NCBI GenBank assembly: GCA_022453515.1
Contig: JAJNNY010000009.1
Coordinates: 620,001 to 684,000 of the forward strand
Source of the DNA: Astrocystis sublimbata
Lineage: Eukaryota; Ascomycota; Sordariomycetes; Xylariales; Xylariaceae
Length of the DNA stretch: 64,000 nucleotides
Direction: 5' to 3'
Numbering within the stretch: the stretch's first letter is position 1; each line of letters begins with the position of its first letter. Under the pieces are notes generated by a model that ran no database searches, was not told the DNA's origin, and saw only the letters and a program-made list of their open reading frames with translations. The position numbers and the translations under genes were made by a program. Of the stretch, positions 1 to 11,769 are shown in pieces.

Positions 1-1319
1 ATTCCTGCTTCCTCTGGAACGAAAGCCAAGGAGTCCCTGCCCTTAGCGAAGTGGGAGTTTGTTACGGCAAACGTGGAGGTGCATACTTGAAACCTCTTAT
101 GATTGTCTAACGTAAAGTAGAGCAGCTGACGATAGTATTCTAGGCCGCGACCAATACCGCGGTACCATGTTGCCGGGAAGCGTAAAGTGGGTGGTTGAAT
201 CGCCCTCTCGCGTCCTTCATTAGTGAGCAGTCACCCGCAGCACGGGATGCCACCCTGAAATAGCATCACGCAGTGTACACCCTTGCGCCTTCGTCCAGAA
301 TTTATATAGCACTTGTTCTGGAAGCAATTCTCCTAGGGTCGGTGTTACTAATAGGTATTTCTCCGCAAGCCAGTCGAAAACCCTCCCCAAGACTTTCGAA
401 TATATTATATAACGCGTTGTCCTCACGAGACGGACGATTTCGTGCGGAAATTCGTGACACTTTGGACCGCAGACTGGAGCCGAGCGATGTCCCGTCCTCG
501 GTGCATTTGCCATAAGATACGCCGCTGGGCCGCTTCTAATCTTGAGGCAATTATATGTGATATGCGGTGACAACAGCAGTCAAAGTTTAAAGAGGGAAGA
601 GTGAAGAGGATCAGGACACGAGCCTCCAATCTGTCGCGGGTGGCTGAAGTGTAGTTCCGGGACGATACTAACTAGCATCACAGAGAGCAACCTCAAAAAG
701 GGTACTCGGCTACGTGCGATTGAAACCTGGTAACGAGTATTGTGTAGCATGTTATCTAGCTTAGTCAATGATGTTCAGTACCAAACTCGACTAGGCGGTC
801 AGGTTTTTTTGGGATGCCAATCCTACTCTTCGGTAGCAGATGAACCTCACATCTCTTTACCCCGGTCGCCTCGACCCAATCGCATCGCTTGGGTGGTCTA
901 GTCAAAGCCGACCCCGGATGGGGTTGGATGGGCACATGGGGTTTGGCATATCCATGCGAGCATCTTGCCTGATGGTGTAGTACCCCATTCTCGCCCATTC
1001 AAGAGCTCTAGCTATGCCAGTCAGGCAGTTGTAGGGACAAAGGGATTCTTCCGGTCCGCTTGCCCGCCTCCTTCCCAATGCGCGGCCGCAAGCTATGTGT
1101 TTTATATATCTTCTGAGTGGCCCATTTCCCTAGGTATGCCTTCACCTGCCGTGATTCATCCCCTTCTTCAGTGGAACACATTTCCGTGGTGGAAGTTGGG
1201 AGTCTTCTCTCCTCTACCCTTTAACCCCTGGCCCATCTAACAGTCCCTCTTCGGTTTCTTCTCCTTAGTAGAGACAATATCTTTGCACGACGCTAGAGCA
1301 ACCCCGTGCTCTAATCACG
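1..1319. other. Intergenic, no gene recognised
   Basis: Both strands hold only short overlapping reading frames with no recognisable motif and no coherent splice pattern. The last few hundred bases are pyrimidine-rich and are probably the promoter and 5' leader of the transporter that starts at 1320. Confidence 0.5.
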
Positions 1320-3129
1320 ATGGTTCTCGCTATGACTAGCGCTCCTAAGAAGGAGGCGGCAATTCATGCTGCAGAAGAGGCCCCAGATTTCGAAAAGATT
1401 AGCTGGTACAAGGATCCTGGACTACGGAAGCTATACTTTTATGCCTTCATTCTGTGTATTGCATCCGCCACCACTGGATACGATGGGTACGCGCCGCTAT
1501 ACCTTGAGACTTTAAATACCGGATATCGCTAACTTCCTTCTTCAGGTCTTTCCTGAACGCTGTACAGGTTTTCCCCCAATGGCAAGAGTACTTCGGTCAC
1601 CCCGAGGGCTCGGAACTTGGTCTTCTTGTTGCATTATACCAGATCGGTAGCGTGGTATCCATTCCTCTTGCGTAGGTTATCCCGATAAGATAGACGGTAA
1701 AACGACCACACGCTAATCCTCGACAGGCCTATTCTTTGCGACAATTATGGGCGTAAGGTGCCTATTATAATAGGATGTGTGATCATGATAGCTGGAGCTG
1801 TGACACAAACAACAGCAAACACCATTGGTGCCTTTATGGGCGGCCGCGTCCTGATGGGTTTCGGAAACAGCTTGGCTCAAATTGCCTCCCCAATGTTGCT
1901 TACAGAGATCGCTCATCCTCAACATCGTGGCCGTCTCACAGCTGTTTACAATACACTGTGGAACGCCGGAGCTATCAGTGAGTCTACCTGGACAGAACAC
2001 ACCAGCTGGGACGCAGTACTAACTAGCCAAAGTTGTCTCCGCGCTGTCTCTGGGCACCAACTACATCCCTAGCACATGGGCGTGGCGAATACCAGCCCTT
2101 GGGCAAGGCCTGCCCTCCGTCATCCAGATCATTTTTATCTGGTGGGTTCCAGAGTCTCCTCGATATCTCATGGCAAAAGACAAGCACGAGAAAGCGCTCG
2201 ACATCCTGGCCCGCTACCATGGCAATGGTGATTCCAATCACCCGACGGTCCAATTCGAATATCGCGAGATCAAGGAGACGATCAAGTTGGAGATGGAAGC
2301 GACTGCCAACAGTTCGTACCTTGACTTCTTCAAAACCAAGGGCAACCGATACCGACTGGCGGTTCTCTTGTCGCTGGGTCTCTTCTCTCAGTGGTCTGGG
2401 AATGCAATCATCTCGAACTACTCCAATGTGCTCTACTCACAAGCCGGTATTACAAGCTCGGAACAAAAGTTCGGTGTAAGTCGCTGTAGCTAGCCTGACC
2501 TTGCTCAGAACGGTACTGACAAATGAATCCCACAGCTTCAAACAGGCTCTACGGGCCTCTCCCTCATCGTCTCCATCACCATGGCTACACTGATCGACAA
2601 ATTCGGCCGACGACCTCTATTCTTGACATCGACTAGCGGCATGTTCGTGGTATTCATCTTCTGGACATTGACCTCGGGACTCTACGGCGAGCACAGAGCG
2701 CCTGGCGCTGACAAGGCCCTGATTGTCTTCATCTGGTTCTTCCAGATAGCCTACTCGATCGCGTGGTCCGGTCTTCTCGTCGGTTACGCCATCGAACTCC
2801 TCCCATACAAGCTGCGTGCCAAGGGCCTCATGATCCTCAACATCACGATTCAAATCGCGCTCCTGCTCAACGAGTACGCCAACCCGGTCGCCTTCCAGGC
2901 TTTCGGCCTAGATCACTCGTGGAAGCTATACATCATCTACACGTTCTGGATCGGGCTCGAGCTCACTTTCGTGTACTTCATGTACGTCGAGACCAAGGGC
3001 CCGACGCTCGAAGAACTCGCCAAGGTCATCGATGGCGACGATGCGAAGGTCGCGGATGTCGATCTCGAGCAGGTGGAGAAGGAAGTCGGGCGCGAGAGCC
3101 ACGAGGTGCACATCGCACAAAAGGTGTAA
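1320..3129 (+). CDS. MFS sugar-type transporter (lactose permease/hexose transporter-like)
   Basis: Five exons join in phase: 1320-1486, 1546-1671, 1727-1977, 2027-2475 and 2536-3129, giving 528 aa. This is the usual size of fungal MFS sugar porters with 12 membrane segments. Family marks are GYDGSF in the first helix, DNYGRK at about 103 (loop 2-3), RGRLTA after helix 4, PESPRYL at about 223-229 before the central cytoplasmic loop, DKFGRRP at about 352 (loop 8-9) and VETKGPTLEEL near the C-terminus. It should act at the plasma membrane as a proton/sugar symporter; this is inferred from the family and the substrate cannot be read. The start has an acceptable context and all introns are GT-AG. 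The neighbouring genes give no pathway clue. Confidence 0.9.
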
Positions 3130-3649
3130 ACGCAAGCAAGCCGAGAAATGAATGGTTGTTGTTTCCCGAGCCAATTTAGTTCCTACTGTAATGAAACCCG
3201 CATTTTGCAGGCGTCCATGTTCCGAGGCTGGTTGGGTCAGGGTTATTGCATGAAGAAGTGTATTCTGCTTTTACCACATGAGTTCCAGTATGTAAGCGAA
3301 TTCAATCTTGGTTGGACTGATGCGCAAAAAATATTAATTCCAAAATGTTTGAACAATGGTAACTTGTATATCTCACTAATTGATGTGATGGCTCATGGGC
3401 GGCGCTCGCTTAGTGGGTTTTTTTTTAATGCTTCATTTTGCCTCTACGAATCCCCACCCAGCAATAAATCGTCACCATCATCAACATCAACAAATGCTGC
3501 TGGTCAAAGTCTCACACCACAACCCTGGACTCGCCTAAAGCAACTATTCCAATGCGCAAAATTGCGATAAATTTGCCACACCCACAATCACGCGCCACTC
3601 ACTCATAAACTCAAAAGCTTTATCAGTTGAGCCTGTACACATTCGCAAA
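3130..3649. other. Intergenic; T9 tract, no gene seen
   Basis: Holds the transporter 3' end and the leader of the next small gene. A run of nine T lies at 3418-3426. A reading frame crosses it but shows no family feature. Confidence 0.5.
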
Positions 3650-3838
3650 ATGGAGTCCTTCAGTCTTGCAGCTGAACACGCCGGGGCAATTCAACACACA
3701 CATCTAATTCGACTGGACCCATCCACCGTCGCCGCTGCACGTGAAGTGCGAATCGCCATTACTGTAATTGTTGCTGGATGGGTTGCTATAAGCGGTCTGC
3801 GAGCCTTCTTCGGACGCTCCGATTCGAAAGCAAATTAG
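3650..3838 (+). CDS. Small single-membrane-span protein, 62 aa, unknown
   Basis: An uninterrupted 62-aa frame whose ATG sits in a good context (CAAAATGG). Residues 1-32 are polar. Residues about 33-53 form one hydrophobic helix (VRIAITVIVAGWVAISGLRAF), followed by a short basic tail ending in SKAN. This tail-anchored shape is typical of small mitochondrial or ER membrane proteins. I compared it by eye with Tom5, Tom6 and Tom7 and saw no convincing match. The layout and start context favour a real gene, but such a short frame could be chance. Confidence 0.45.
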   Translation: MESFSLAAEHAGAIQHTHLIRLDPSTVAAAREVRIAITVIVAGWVAISGLRAFFGRSDSKAN

Positions 3839-4712
3839 AGAAAATATGCTATCTTTTCCTGGGAGACTGGGCACATAACAGCGAACTTGGCTTATGATAC
3901 ATCATGGGAGTGCCTTATTATGCGCCTACTCGGAATTTATAGAAATGCTTATAGATGAAGCAATCGGTATTGGCTTATTGGGGTTTGACTGTCCTCCAGA
4001 GAAGAGTTTTTCGCCCGGGATTTTGGTGCCCTTTCCCGCGCAGCTTGTGTGTCTAGCGATCATATGTGACGCTGTGACAACATTCGAGGCCAACAGATAT
4101 TCGAAATCTATTACAAGACCATCGGTCACAAAACATCAAGTTTTTTTTTTTTGTATGTATTTGCTTAAAGCGAACGACTTTGTAGTAGTTGTAACTCACG
4201 CCCCGAGAGAACCTCGGTATTGTTTTTGCGCTTGTTTAGCTAGGAGTAACAAATGGCCCAGTGTGTTAAATACTGCCGCTAAACTCGTGCGTAACATACC
4301 TGGAAACTTGGGTATTATCTACTGCTTACTGAAAATATTCAAAAGCAACCATGGAGATCACAAAAAGAAAGAAAAAAGGGTTACGCATCACAGAATTACC
4401 ACAAATCTGAGGCTCAAGCAGGTATACAACAGGCAACAGGTACCAGGTAGGTATGCTTAACACTTCATATGCCCGTAACTTGATGCTAGATTTCTATGTA
4501 CATATAGGTAACAAGCCATATCATGTTACCGATTGCCAAGCAACGACCCCTTTAGTAATAGCGTATTCCCCGGCATAGCTTGTAACCTCTCAGGTCGTCA
4601 GGTACCATAGCACATTACACACTTCGATATCGAATGCTTCTCATCTCCATTGACTTATTCAGAAACCCCCAAACAAATCATTAAACCACCTTTCAGTTTA
4701 CCCAAGAACACC
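3839..4712. other. Intergenic; poly-T tract, no gene seen
   Basis: Contains a 12-T run at 4141-4152 and several TAGGTA-type motifs near 4440-4510. A 188-codon open frame (3894-4460) crosses the T run but looks like chance. Confidence 0.5.
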
Positions 4713-5088
4713 ATGCGTCTCTCAGGTCTGCAGAAAGAGGTGGTGGCGCTGTATAGGAACTGCCTGCGAGCAAGCCGGCAGAAACCGAAGGTTCGCCCTT
4801 GAATTGCCTTCCTCCTCAAGGTTTTTTGCACGTGTCATAGATGCTCACATTCGCACTGAACAGGATTCGCGTCCGCATTTCGAGACTTTCGCAAGGTAAG
4901 TGCCACATAAACCATACACCATACCATTTCGTAAGGATCCGAGTGTTGACAATATACATAGATCGGAATTTGATAAAAATTTAAGCATCGAGAAGAGAGA
5001 CTTTGCTGCCATTGAATTTCTGCTGCGCAAGGGAAAACGTCAACTCGAGGTCTACTCTGCGCCTGGCATTAAAGACATAAGATCATAG
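4713..5088 (+). CDS. SDH6: Succinate dehydrogenase assembly factor, LYR family (SDHAF1/Sdh6-like)
   Basis: Three short exons, 4713-4790, 4864-4895 and 4962-5088, join in phase to 78 aa. Introns are GT-AG. The product starts MRLSGLQKEVVALYRNCLRA, with the LYR tripeptide at residues 13-15, and ends with the family's FLLRKGKRQLE and YSAPGIKDI stretches. Length and motif order match fungal Sdh6/SDHAF1, a mitochondrial matrix protein that helps mature the Fe-S subunit of complex II. The middle exon is only 32 nt, so gene finders may miss it. The next gene follows on the same strand after a short gap. Confidence 0.88.
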
Positions 5089-5371
5089 GCCATGCATGCC
5101 TTCCACTGTTGGCTCCTTCCAAACTCTTGCATATGCCTTCCATCAGGATAATCCACAGCATACACGGAGTGCGAGCAGGTCCTGGCTGCCGGACTTCTCC
5201 ATGACTGAGGCAGCTACGATGGAGTGGAATCGATCGGGTGATGCGTGTTTGGGGAAAGTCTTCTCTCAGCATCGAGTGCCCGTCTTATCTTGGCATTACC
5301 AGGCACTTCAGTAAAACCTTCTTGCAGCATGATTTTTGGGCTTTTTGGACCGCCTTTTTGGAATAGAGACG

Positions 5372-7846
5372 ATGCCTATTTTCAGTTTACCTTACAAGGG
5401 GAGTTCGCCTGATCGACAGAAATTCAACTATCCATCGCCTACCGGTGCCGGAGGAACACATCCCGTAGGGCCCACGGACCAGACATATCAGCTCCCTTCA
5501 CCACGATCATCATCTACGGCACAACAACGAAAACAACGCAGAATAAGCCGCACCCAGCATGGATTGCGCGTCAGCAGACGCCTACCCGCAAGAACCAGTA
5601 GAGGGTTTATACCTGCCGTCGATAACGAGCCACCTCTTACTCAAACCACCCGATCTCTAGAGCCTCCGTACTGGGGCACCTTACTGTCTCCTTCAAAAGA
5701 AAACCGCGCAATTGCTCATCGTGCGACTGATCTACCTTCAAAGGAGCCCCTTGCCGGTGTTCCTCCAAAAGACAAGTTACATCCCGAACCAACTGGAACT
5801 CGTTCTAGCCCGGACACTGCAGACGCCAGGAGACAAGGGAATAAAACACCTCAAAAGATCAAACGATTTGGAGTTGCGGATCCGCTTGCTTGGGATATTA
5901 TCAACAGATCGCTCACACAACAGCGCCGGTTGTCGTCCCTGGTTGATCCGAGTAGCCCTGTCTTCCCAAGAAATGAGTCTTCAGGATCCTCAAAAAAGCC
6001 GATTCGTATTGCCTCTCGCACTTCAAGTCAACGAAGGGCGCTAAATCAGTTCACGAGAGAACTCGAAAAGTACGCCGATGTCGCTGGCGCCGCAGGCAAG
6101 GCACCCGTTGTTACACCCACGATATCGGATACAAAAGTGTCAATACACACCGTTAAACCTTTGGTACCTTACAAAGACGAGTTTCGGGCCGCGGGCCTCG
6201 CAGTGACATCAGTCGATCAAATCCACAAATTGACTGGTAGATCCCATACACATGGTTCACGCACAGGAAATCTGCCACGCAAACCCCTTCATAAGCCGAA
6301 CCGTGTAACAGGAAACCCCGATGTGGCTAGTGAGAGCGCTCCCTCTCCTACAAGCATACCACCTTCGTGCACAAGTTTCGAAACATATGTCGATTTTAGC
6401 CAGCCAGGCACGTTGCAAACCATCGAATCGTTGGTGCCTCCAAATCGTACGAAATCAAGACTTTGTAGGCATGCTAGGAAACACTTTATGCCCTGGTTAC
6501 TGAAGAAACCATCTGCTAGAGTCACTAGAGGCACCGCGCGTCCTCCCTCAGTTCCGACTCGGATTGTGAAACAGGGACACATAAAATCCAACGGCCTATC
6601 ATCTTCCCAGGACGAGCGCCGTCAAGTTCAACATAGAAGCCGCAGGCCGACGATGCAGAGCATACCTGAAACACAACTATTGTCCAAACCTGCCCCACCT
6701 GCGAAGTTCGTCATCCAGAAAAAGGAACCGTACGTGGCATTGTCTTCTGAATACTGCGAGCAAAGTGATCGAGGACCTCATCCAGATCAAGAAGGTGGAT
6801 ATCACGGCATTGTCCCCAATTTCAAGCAGCCTCTACAAGAAGGTGGCTTTCAAGGCAGAAAAGACACAACCAGGGGTGTTTCGCCGAAATCGTACCCCGA
6901 TGTTGAAGGCAGGGACAAGAGAATTACTAACACCGAAGCGAATCATGATCCTGGGCAATATGACCACAACCGGTATCCTTCCCAAATCAATCGCAAGGCG
7001 GTGCCAGGCGCCGGACAAAACACTCGTCAACAAACCCACGCGGCACCTTCTAGAACTCGAGAATCATCTGTTCTATCTCTCCCGTTCGCAGCCAGACTCG
7101 CAGCTGGTACTGTCACATCTTTACAGCGAGCGTTAGACGACGCATGCCGAAAGCTTGACGACGAAGACATACGGACAAACAATCTTTCGAAGCACCGGAA
7201 TCTGAACCAAGATCTGCCTCCCATCCCACCTCAAGATGTGGAACATGCTGTGCCCAGCCGTGCGCCCCCCCACGAGCCGCGCACAGCCGAAAAGTCCAAG
7301 GTCGGGAAAAGGACTTCGGCACATATGAAAGGATCGCAGCCATATTCTAAACCATTACCACCCAAACCAGTGTCAGTGACACCTACCAAGCCCGAGTCGA
7401 GTTATGGCCCGAGATCTGCTCGACCAACTCGTGAAGCTGCCCCCGTTCCCCCTGACGCACCGGTCCCTGCTGTCCCTCGAGCGCTGACTGGCAAACGCAA
7501 GAATGTGGTGGCTGAACTTTCCAAAGCTGAAGAAATGTTGAAGGACTTGGACGTGTTTCTCAACGACCACGACGACGCAAACATTGAGGATCGAGATGTC
7601 ATCAAGGGCTTACAGGTGGCTGTCCACGCAGCAGCAGATGATTTATACGATGGTTATATACGACACAAGACAGGGTTACGGATCCGACGGTTTTTGGCAG
7701 ACCTGAAGTCTTTTGAAGAGATGAGTGGTGATCTTGATCCCAGAGACCAGGGAGACGCGGACCAGAGAGACAGAGGAGAGAGGGAGAACGTGGCCAAAGG
7801 CAAAAGGCGGGAAGTTCTAAGAGACCGTCATAACCGCCGTGCTTAG
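5372..7846 (+). CDS. Large basic, mostly disordered protein, 824 aa, unknown
   Basis: Long intronless frame read from ATG 5372. The frame is open slightly upstream but has no earlier in-frame ATG close by, so a short 5' exon is possible. Residues 1 to about 700 are rich in Ser, Pro, Arg and Lys with many PxxP stretches and no recognised domain. The last 120 residues change character: a helical stretch near AELSKAEEMLKDLDVF, then LQVAVHAAADDLYDGY and TGLRIRRFLADLKSFEEM, then a highly charged tail. This looks like a scaffold protein with a C-terminal coiled-coil segment. I do not recognise the family. Coding is supported by length, not by homology. Confidence 0.7.
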   Translation: MPIFSLPYKGSSPDRQKFNYPSPTGAGGTHPVGPTDQTYQLPSPRSSSTAQQRKQRRISRTQHGLRVSRRLPARTSRGFIPAVDNEPPLTQTTRSLEPPYWGTLLSPSKENRAIAHRATDLPSKEPLAGVPPKDKLHPEPTGTRSSPDTADARRQGNKTPQKIKRFGVADPLAWDIINRSLTQQRRLSSLVDPSSPVFPRNESSGSSKKPIRIASRTSSQRRALNQFTRELEKYADVAGAAGKAPVVTPTISDTKVSIHTVKPLVPYKDEFRAAGLAVTSVDQIHKLTGRSHTHGSRTGNLPRKPLHKPNRVTGNPDVASESAPSPTSIPPSCTSFETYVDFSQPGTLQTIESLVPPNRTKSRLCRHARKHFMPWLLKKPSARVTRGTARPPSVPTRIVKQGHIKSNGLSSSQDERRQVQHRSRRPTMQSIPETQLLSKPAPPAKFVIQKKEPYVALSSEYCEQSDRGPHPDQEGGYHGIVPNFKQPLQEGGFQGRKDTTRGVSPKSYPDVEGRDKRITNTEANHDPGQYDHNRYPSQINRKAVPGAGQNTRQQTHAAPSRTRESSVLSLPFAARLAAGTVTSLQRALDDACRKLDDEDIRTNNLSKHRNLNQDLPPIPPQDVEHAVPSRAPPHEPRTAEKSKVGKRTSAHMKGSQPYSKPLPPKPVSVTPTKPESSYGPRSARPTREAAPVPPDAPVPAVPRALTGKRKNVVAELSKAEEMLKDLDVFLNDHDDANIEDRDVIKGLQVAVHAAADDLYDGYIRHKTGLRIRRFLADLKSFEEMSGDLDPRDQGDADQRDRGERENVAKGKRREVLRDRHNRRA

Positions 7847-8413
7847 ACGAGAAATGTCATACTTGCATTGTTTAGTACCTACCTACTGCCTACACTTAGG
7901 TATCTAGTAGGTGGCAATTATTAAAGAGCTACGTTAACTCAATTCTACCTACCTACTTTCACCATGTTCAAATTAGAGACATAAACATCCAAAACCATCG
8001 GTGCCAGGCGAGCCAGGTCCTTTCTTTTTCAGGCAAAGATACATCTGTCAATCAATGCCCCGTTCGGGTTAGTGTTTGAAGAGCTAACACTTGGAAATGG
8101 GGTCTTTGTCCAGTCATACAGTACAACCATCAGGCAACAATACCCGTAAGCATACTAACCTACATGCTACATGTTACGCCTCTTTGTCGAAGTTAAGGGA
8201 GCGAGGGAACCAGGACCTCATCAATCAGTCTCTCTCTGACGCATCTTATGCCAAATCATTCACACACAACATACATTACAGTACCTAACTGAACACACCC
8301 CTCCTGCTCGTGGCCACATTCTCAGCCTGTTGGTGGGATATGGAAGTGGGGACAGACAGCTTAGGACCAGACTCCCATCTACACGATTCGCTCGAAGCAT
8401 ACTGTATATCGTC
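7847..8413. other. Intergenic with ACCTACCTAC motifs
   Basis: Contains repeated CTACCTACCTAC/TAGGTA elements at about 7875-7960, the same dispersed motif seen in other gaps of this window. No gene seen. Confidence 0.5.
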
Positions 8414-9959
8414 ATGTTGTCGAGTATAGCTGCGCAGAACAGCGCAGCCCAGAAACACCGGGCTTGCGACGAATGCCGTATGTCACATTCGGTCAGAGCC
8501 GTGACCAGCACCTGAACCACCGAGGTGGCTAGACTGGCAGGCTTACATTTGCCCTAGGTACCAGGAAACTCGCCTGTACGAAGGAACCCGAGGGATGCTC
8601 GCGATGTCGCCGCGAGAACATCGCCTGCCAGTACGCACCATGCATGCATCCGCAACCCCGAGAGGCTATCCAGGTGCCAGCTTCTACTATCGTACCAAGA
8701 ATGACGGGCGCTAACACACATTGTCTTTCAATAGCTATTCTGCGCAGAAGCAGATGGGCCGGCCCCGGAAGCGAGCGCGAGACCTGTCCGACGACGACCT
8801 CATCGCCGCCACGCCACAGACGAAGCTGATGACAGAGCTGCCGCCTGATACCGAAGATCCAGGCATGGAATTTATCAACATGTTGTTGTTGGGAAATGAC
8901 ATCGACTTCGATTTCGATCCCTTTCCGCCCCAACAGCCAACCGCAACCACAACCACAGCCACAGCCACAGCCGTACCGCCAATATCGACGACCACGGAGA
9001 TCCCGACCTCGACGCGCGAAGTCTCATGGGGTTATCACGATCTTGGCAACGTCAATTTCGACTCCCAGCCTGCTGAACAGTCACAGTCATATCCTCCTTC
9101 CAGCATCGATCCAGCCTTGGTTGACATACCAACCGGACTAGATCCGCCTTCCGCCGACCAGGTTCCAGGTCTCTCCCCTCCGAATTCGAATACAACCAAC
9201 TCTCCACAAAGCAGCGAGACAAGTTCAAATGCCGCGGCATCTTTCGAATGCGAATGTACAGCGAACCTTTGCTCTGCGTTGACCTCTATGCAGATGATAC
9301 CAAGCGAGGTCGAGGCAGCCATCCGCCAGGCCCGTCTCGCTGCCAAGGTGGCCTACCAAGTGGTCAACTGCACCAAGTGCTCGTTGGACCCTCCAGTGCA
9401 GCCCGTCGTCGGATCACCTACCATGATGCGTGGCTTTCAGAACCTGATGCTCCTGGCGGCGCTGATCCCGAGCATCGTAAGCGCCTACTACCGCATGCTC
9501 GCCATCGTGGACGAGGAGACGAACCGGGCCACCGCCGAGTGTCGCAGGGTCATCTTCAAACTGAACGGCCTCGGCGGCATCTGGGGAGCCCTGGGGGGTG
9601 AGGGCGGCAAGGCGTGCTCCGTCACGACCTCCTTTGGCCACAAGGAGATGGAGCCCGTCATGTGGCGATTGACTGTGCGGGCTCTGTTGAGGATCGATGT
9701 CTACGGCGTCTCGGGGTGCTTCGATAGCATGGATAGGGAGCTTGCTGACCCGTTCCATCTCGGCCTGAAAGACATTGTCTTGCTGATGGAGAACAAGGCG
9801 AAGGCAAGACATCAGTTCATGGATGCCATGGTCGATGCTGGTGTTTGGAAGTCACCCGATTGCAATTTTATGAATACCAGCCCGCCCGGAGAGCTCCCGC
9901 AATGCCAGCGCATTATAGCTATTGCGAGGGCGTCTGTCGAGAAACTAACGATTGCATAA
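8414..9959 (+). CDS. Zn2Cys6 (Gal4-type) transcription factor, AflR-like layout
   Basis: Exons 8414-8477, 8558-8630 and 8735-9959 join to 453 aa. Only splicing restores the zinc cluster: ACDECR from exon 1, then RTRKLACTKEPEGCSRCRRENIAC from exon 2, split here by reading as CX2CX6C then CX6CX2CX6C. Exon 3 adds HYSAQKQMGRPRKR, the basic linker usual after this cluster. Intron 1 cuts the codon just after Cys 2 and intron 2 cuts just after Cys 6. The middle is Pro/Thr/Ser-rich. A helical C-terminal region (about 215-453; for example LLAALIPSIVSAYYRML and MEPVMWRLTVRALLRIDVYG) resembles C-terminal parts of fungal cluster regulators. It should be a nuclear DNA-binding regulator. Targets are unknown and no metabolite cluster is visible beside it. 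Confidence 0.88.
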
Positions 9960-10638
9960 GCCGATTGATGAAGCTGAATTTATATGCACAATCGCAACAT
10001 TGACGAGAATCCTAGGTCGATTTATTTACGAGGCCCCCTTTGCCAGAGTCGAAGATGTATGCGCAACATTGAATTCCGGGCGGGGCCAGAATAGATCCTT
10101 CACATGGCGAAGATCTATCTTGGATTTTGACGCGCTGCTAGCAACACGCGATATTCCTGGGAACAGAGCCGCGACTGATTGCTCGATGCCATGGCTAGCA
10201 GACTAGTTCACAGGTTGATGATACCAAACCAAACATCTTAGTCACTTACGCAACCATCTTTTTTGACAAGAGCAAGAAGGAACAAGAAGATAAAGGTGCG
10301 GCTTGTGTATAGTATAGTAAGTCAATCTCCGTAGCAGGCACGGAAATACTCTATCCATGCTAATGCATGTAGTCTAGGAACTCTAGGGACCATTGTTCCA
10401 AATCCACGCCGGGGGCGCACACCCTCACAGGACAACATTAAGAAGCATGTCAAATTATGCAAAAACGAACCAACTCTTTATTCGCCGATCATAAGTCTTT
10501 GCCTTCGCGACACTCTCAAGTAACCAATCTCTAAAGAGACTGTAGCTGAGAGTTGCCGAGCCACCGACCAGATCCAGCTTGGAACTCTCCCCATTGTACA
10601 TCACGTGCTGCCATCTCATTAGAACCTATTATTAAATC
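9960..10638. other. Intergenic, no gene seen
   Basis: Short frames only, on both strands; nothing recognisable. Confidence 0.5.
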
Positions 10639-10965
10639 TCAGCTTTGCTTCGATACATAAATCTTTCTTGTTTCGGCGCCCATATGTGAAGAAACTTGGG
10701 AAAAGTGACACTCTTGCACACAATCAATTTGCTCGAGCTCCCAAAGGACAAAATTAAGAAGAAAGTCGTTCATGCACTGGCCGAGCGCTACGTCGAACAT
10801 AGAAATCTGAGGAAAGATGTTAAATAATATGTCAGGGACATACAACATACGCATAATCCGATGTCTTTCGATTGTTGAGAGCTCTAGGAGCTGAGACTGG
10901 GGTTGGGAAGAGTGACTGAGAATGGCGCGGATCAGCTCAGGTGGTAGGCGTTCGAGATGCGACAT
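10639..10965 (-). CDS. F-box-like short protein, probably a fragment
   Basis: A 108-aa minus-strand frame that begins MSHLERLPPELIRAILSH, the start of an F-box (LPxELxxxIL). The rest (ERHRIMRMLYVPDILFNIF, DVALGQCMNDFLLNFVLWELE) is helical but matches no domain I know. Fungal F-box proteins usually run to several hundred residues, so this is either a short family member, an exon of a larger gene whose other exons I cannot place, or a remnant. No partner domain (LRR, WD40) is visible downstream. Confidence 0.45.
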   Translation of the reverse strand: MSHLERLPPELIRAILSHSSQPQSQLLELSTIERHRIMRMLYVPDILFNIFPQISMFDVALGQCMNDFLLNFVLWELEQIDCVQECHFSQVSSHMGAETRKIYVSKQS

Positions 10966-11769
10966 CCAAGCTACGGAGTCGAGCTACATGATGGAGCAGC
11001 CTGCTGCGAAAGAAGGCTACGGTAAACGGTGTCAAAGATATCGTTGTCAAGGGGGCTTAAAGATCACTCGCCTATTTCAAGAAAGGGGTATAATCTTAGA
11101 TTTCTACCTATTGAAATAGTCAATCTCAAGAGTTAGTTATGAGAAATGCCTTTGCGATTACACCCGTTTATTTCCTTCACTGATTTTCTCATCTCATGAG
11201 CCAACGCTCCCTGAATCTTCGGAGCATGCCGTGCTCCCAAGGTCCCTACCTAGTTACTTGATCCCGCTGACTTATCATTTTCCGACTGTACTGGTTAGAT
11301 GCTTTTTCCGTAAACACCTTTACGTAGGTAGGTGGTACACGGTATTATGGACTAACATCAGCTTCCAGTCTGATTGGGCAAAAGCGGCGTCTGCGCTAAA
11401 CCCCATTTGTTTGGGGCACAGAGAGTGGTAGGAAGTATCGAAGTATCCCTCCCCAATTTACTCATATGGCACTGAGCTGATGGAAGCTACCTACCCATCA
11501 AGCTTTTCGGTGTCAGCATGAATAAACCTTGAACGCGGGAAAGCTTCGAAAATTACAACCTACCTACCTATATACTACGACCTTTGATCAGTGCCTCATA
11601 TTCAGCCGGGGCTCCCACGTCAGCTGAGGGGGGGATAGAGGCAGTTCGCGGCAAACTCAATTGCATCTGGACCAGATTCGGTCACCATACACTTACTTAT
11701 ACGAACCCCTTCAAGAATAAGGGGGTCATATTCCGCATGTCACGATTGATAAACGACCACTGAATTGCC
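10966..11769. other. Intergenic with TAGGTAGGT motifs
   Basis: Contains ACGTAGGTAGGT (about 11324) and CCTACCTACCTA (about 11561). No gene seen. Confidence 0.5.

Noticed and set aside
3894..4460. 188-codon plus-strand open frame
   Set aside because: Crosses a 12-T run, has no motif, odd composition and no splice or start support; likely chance.
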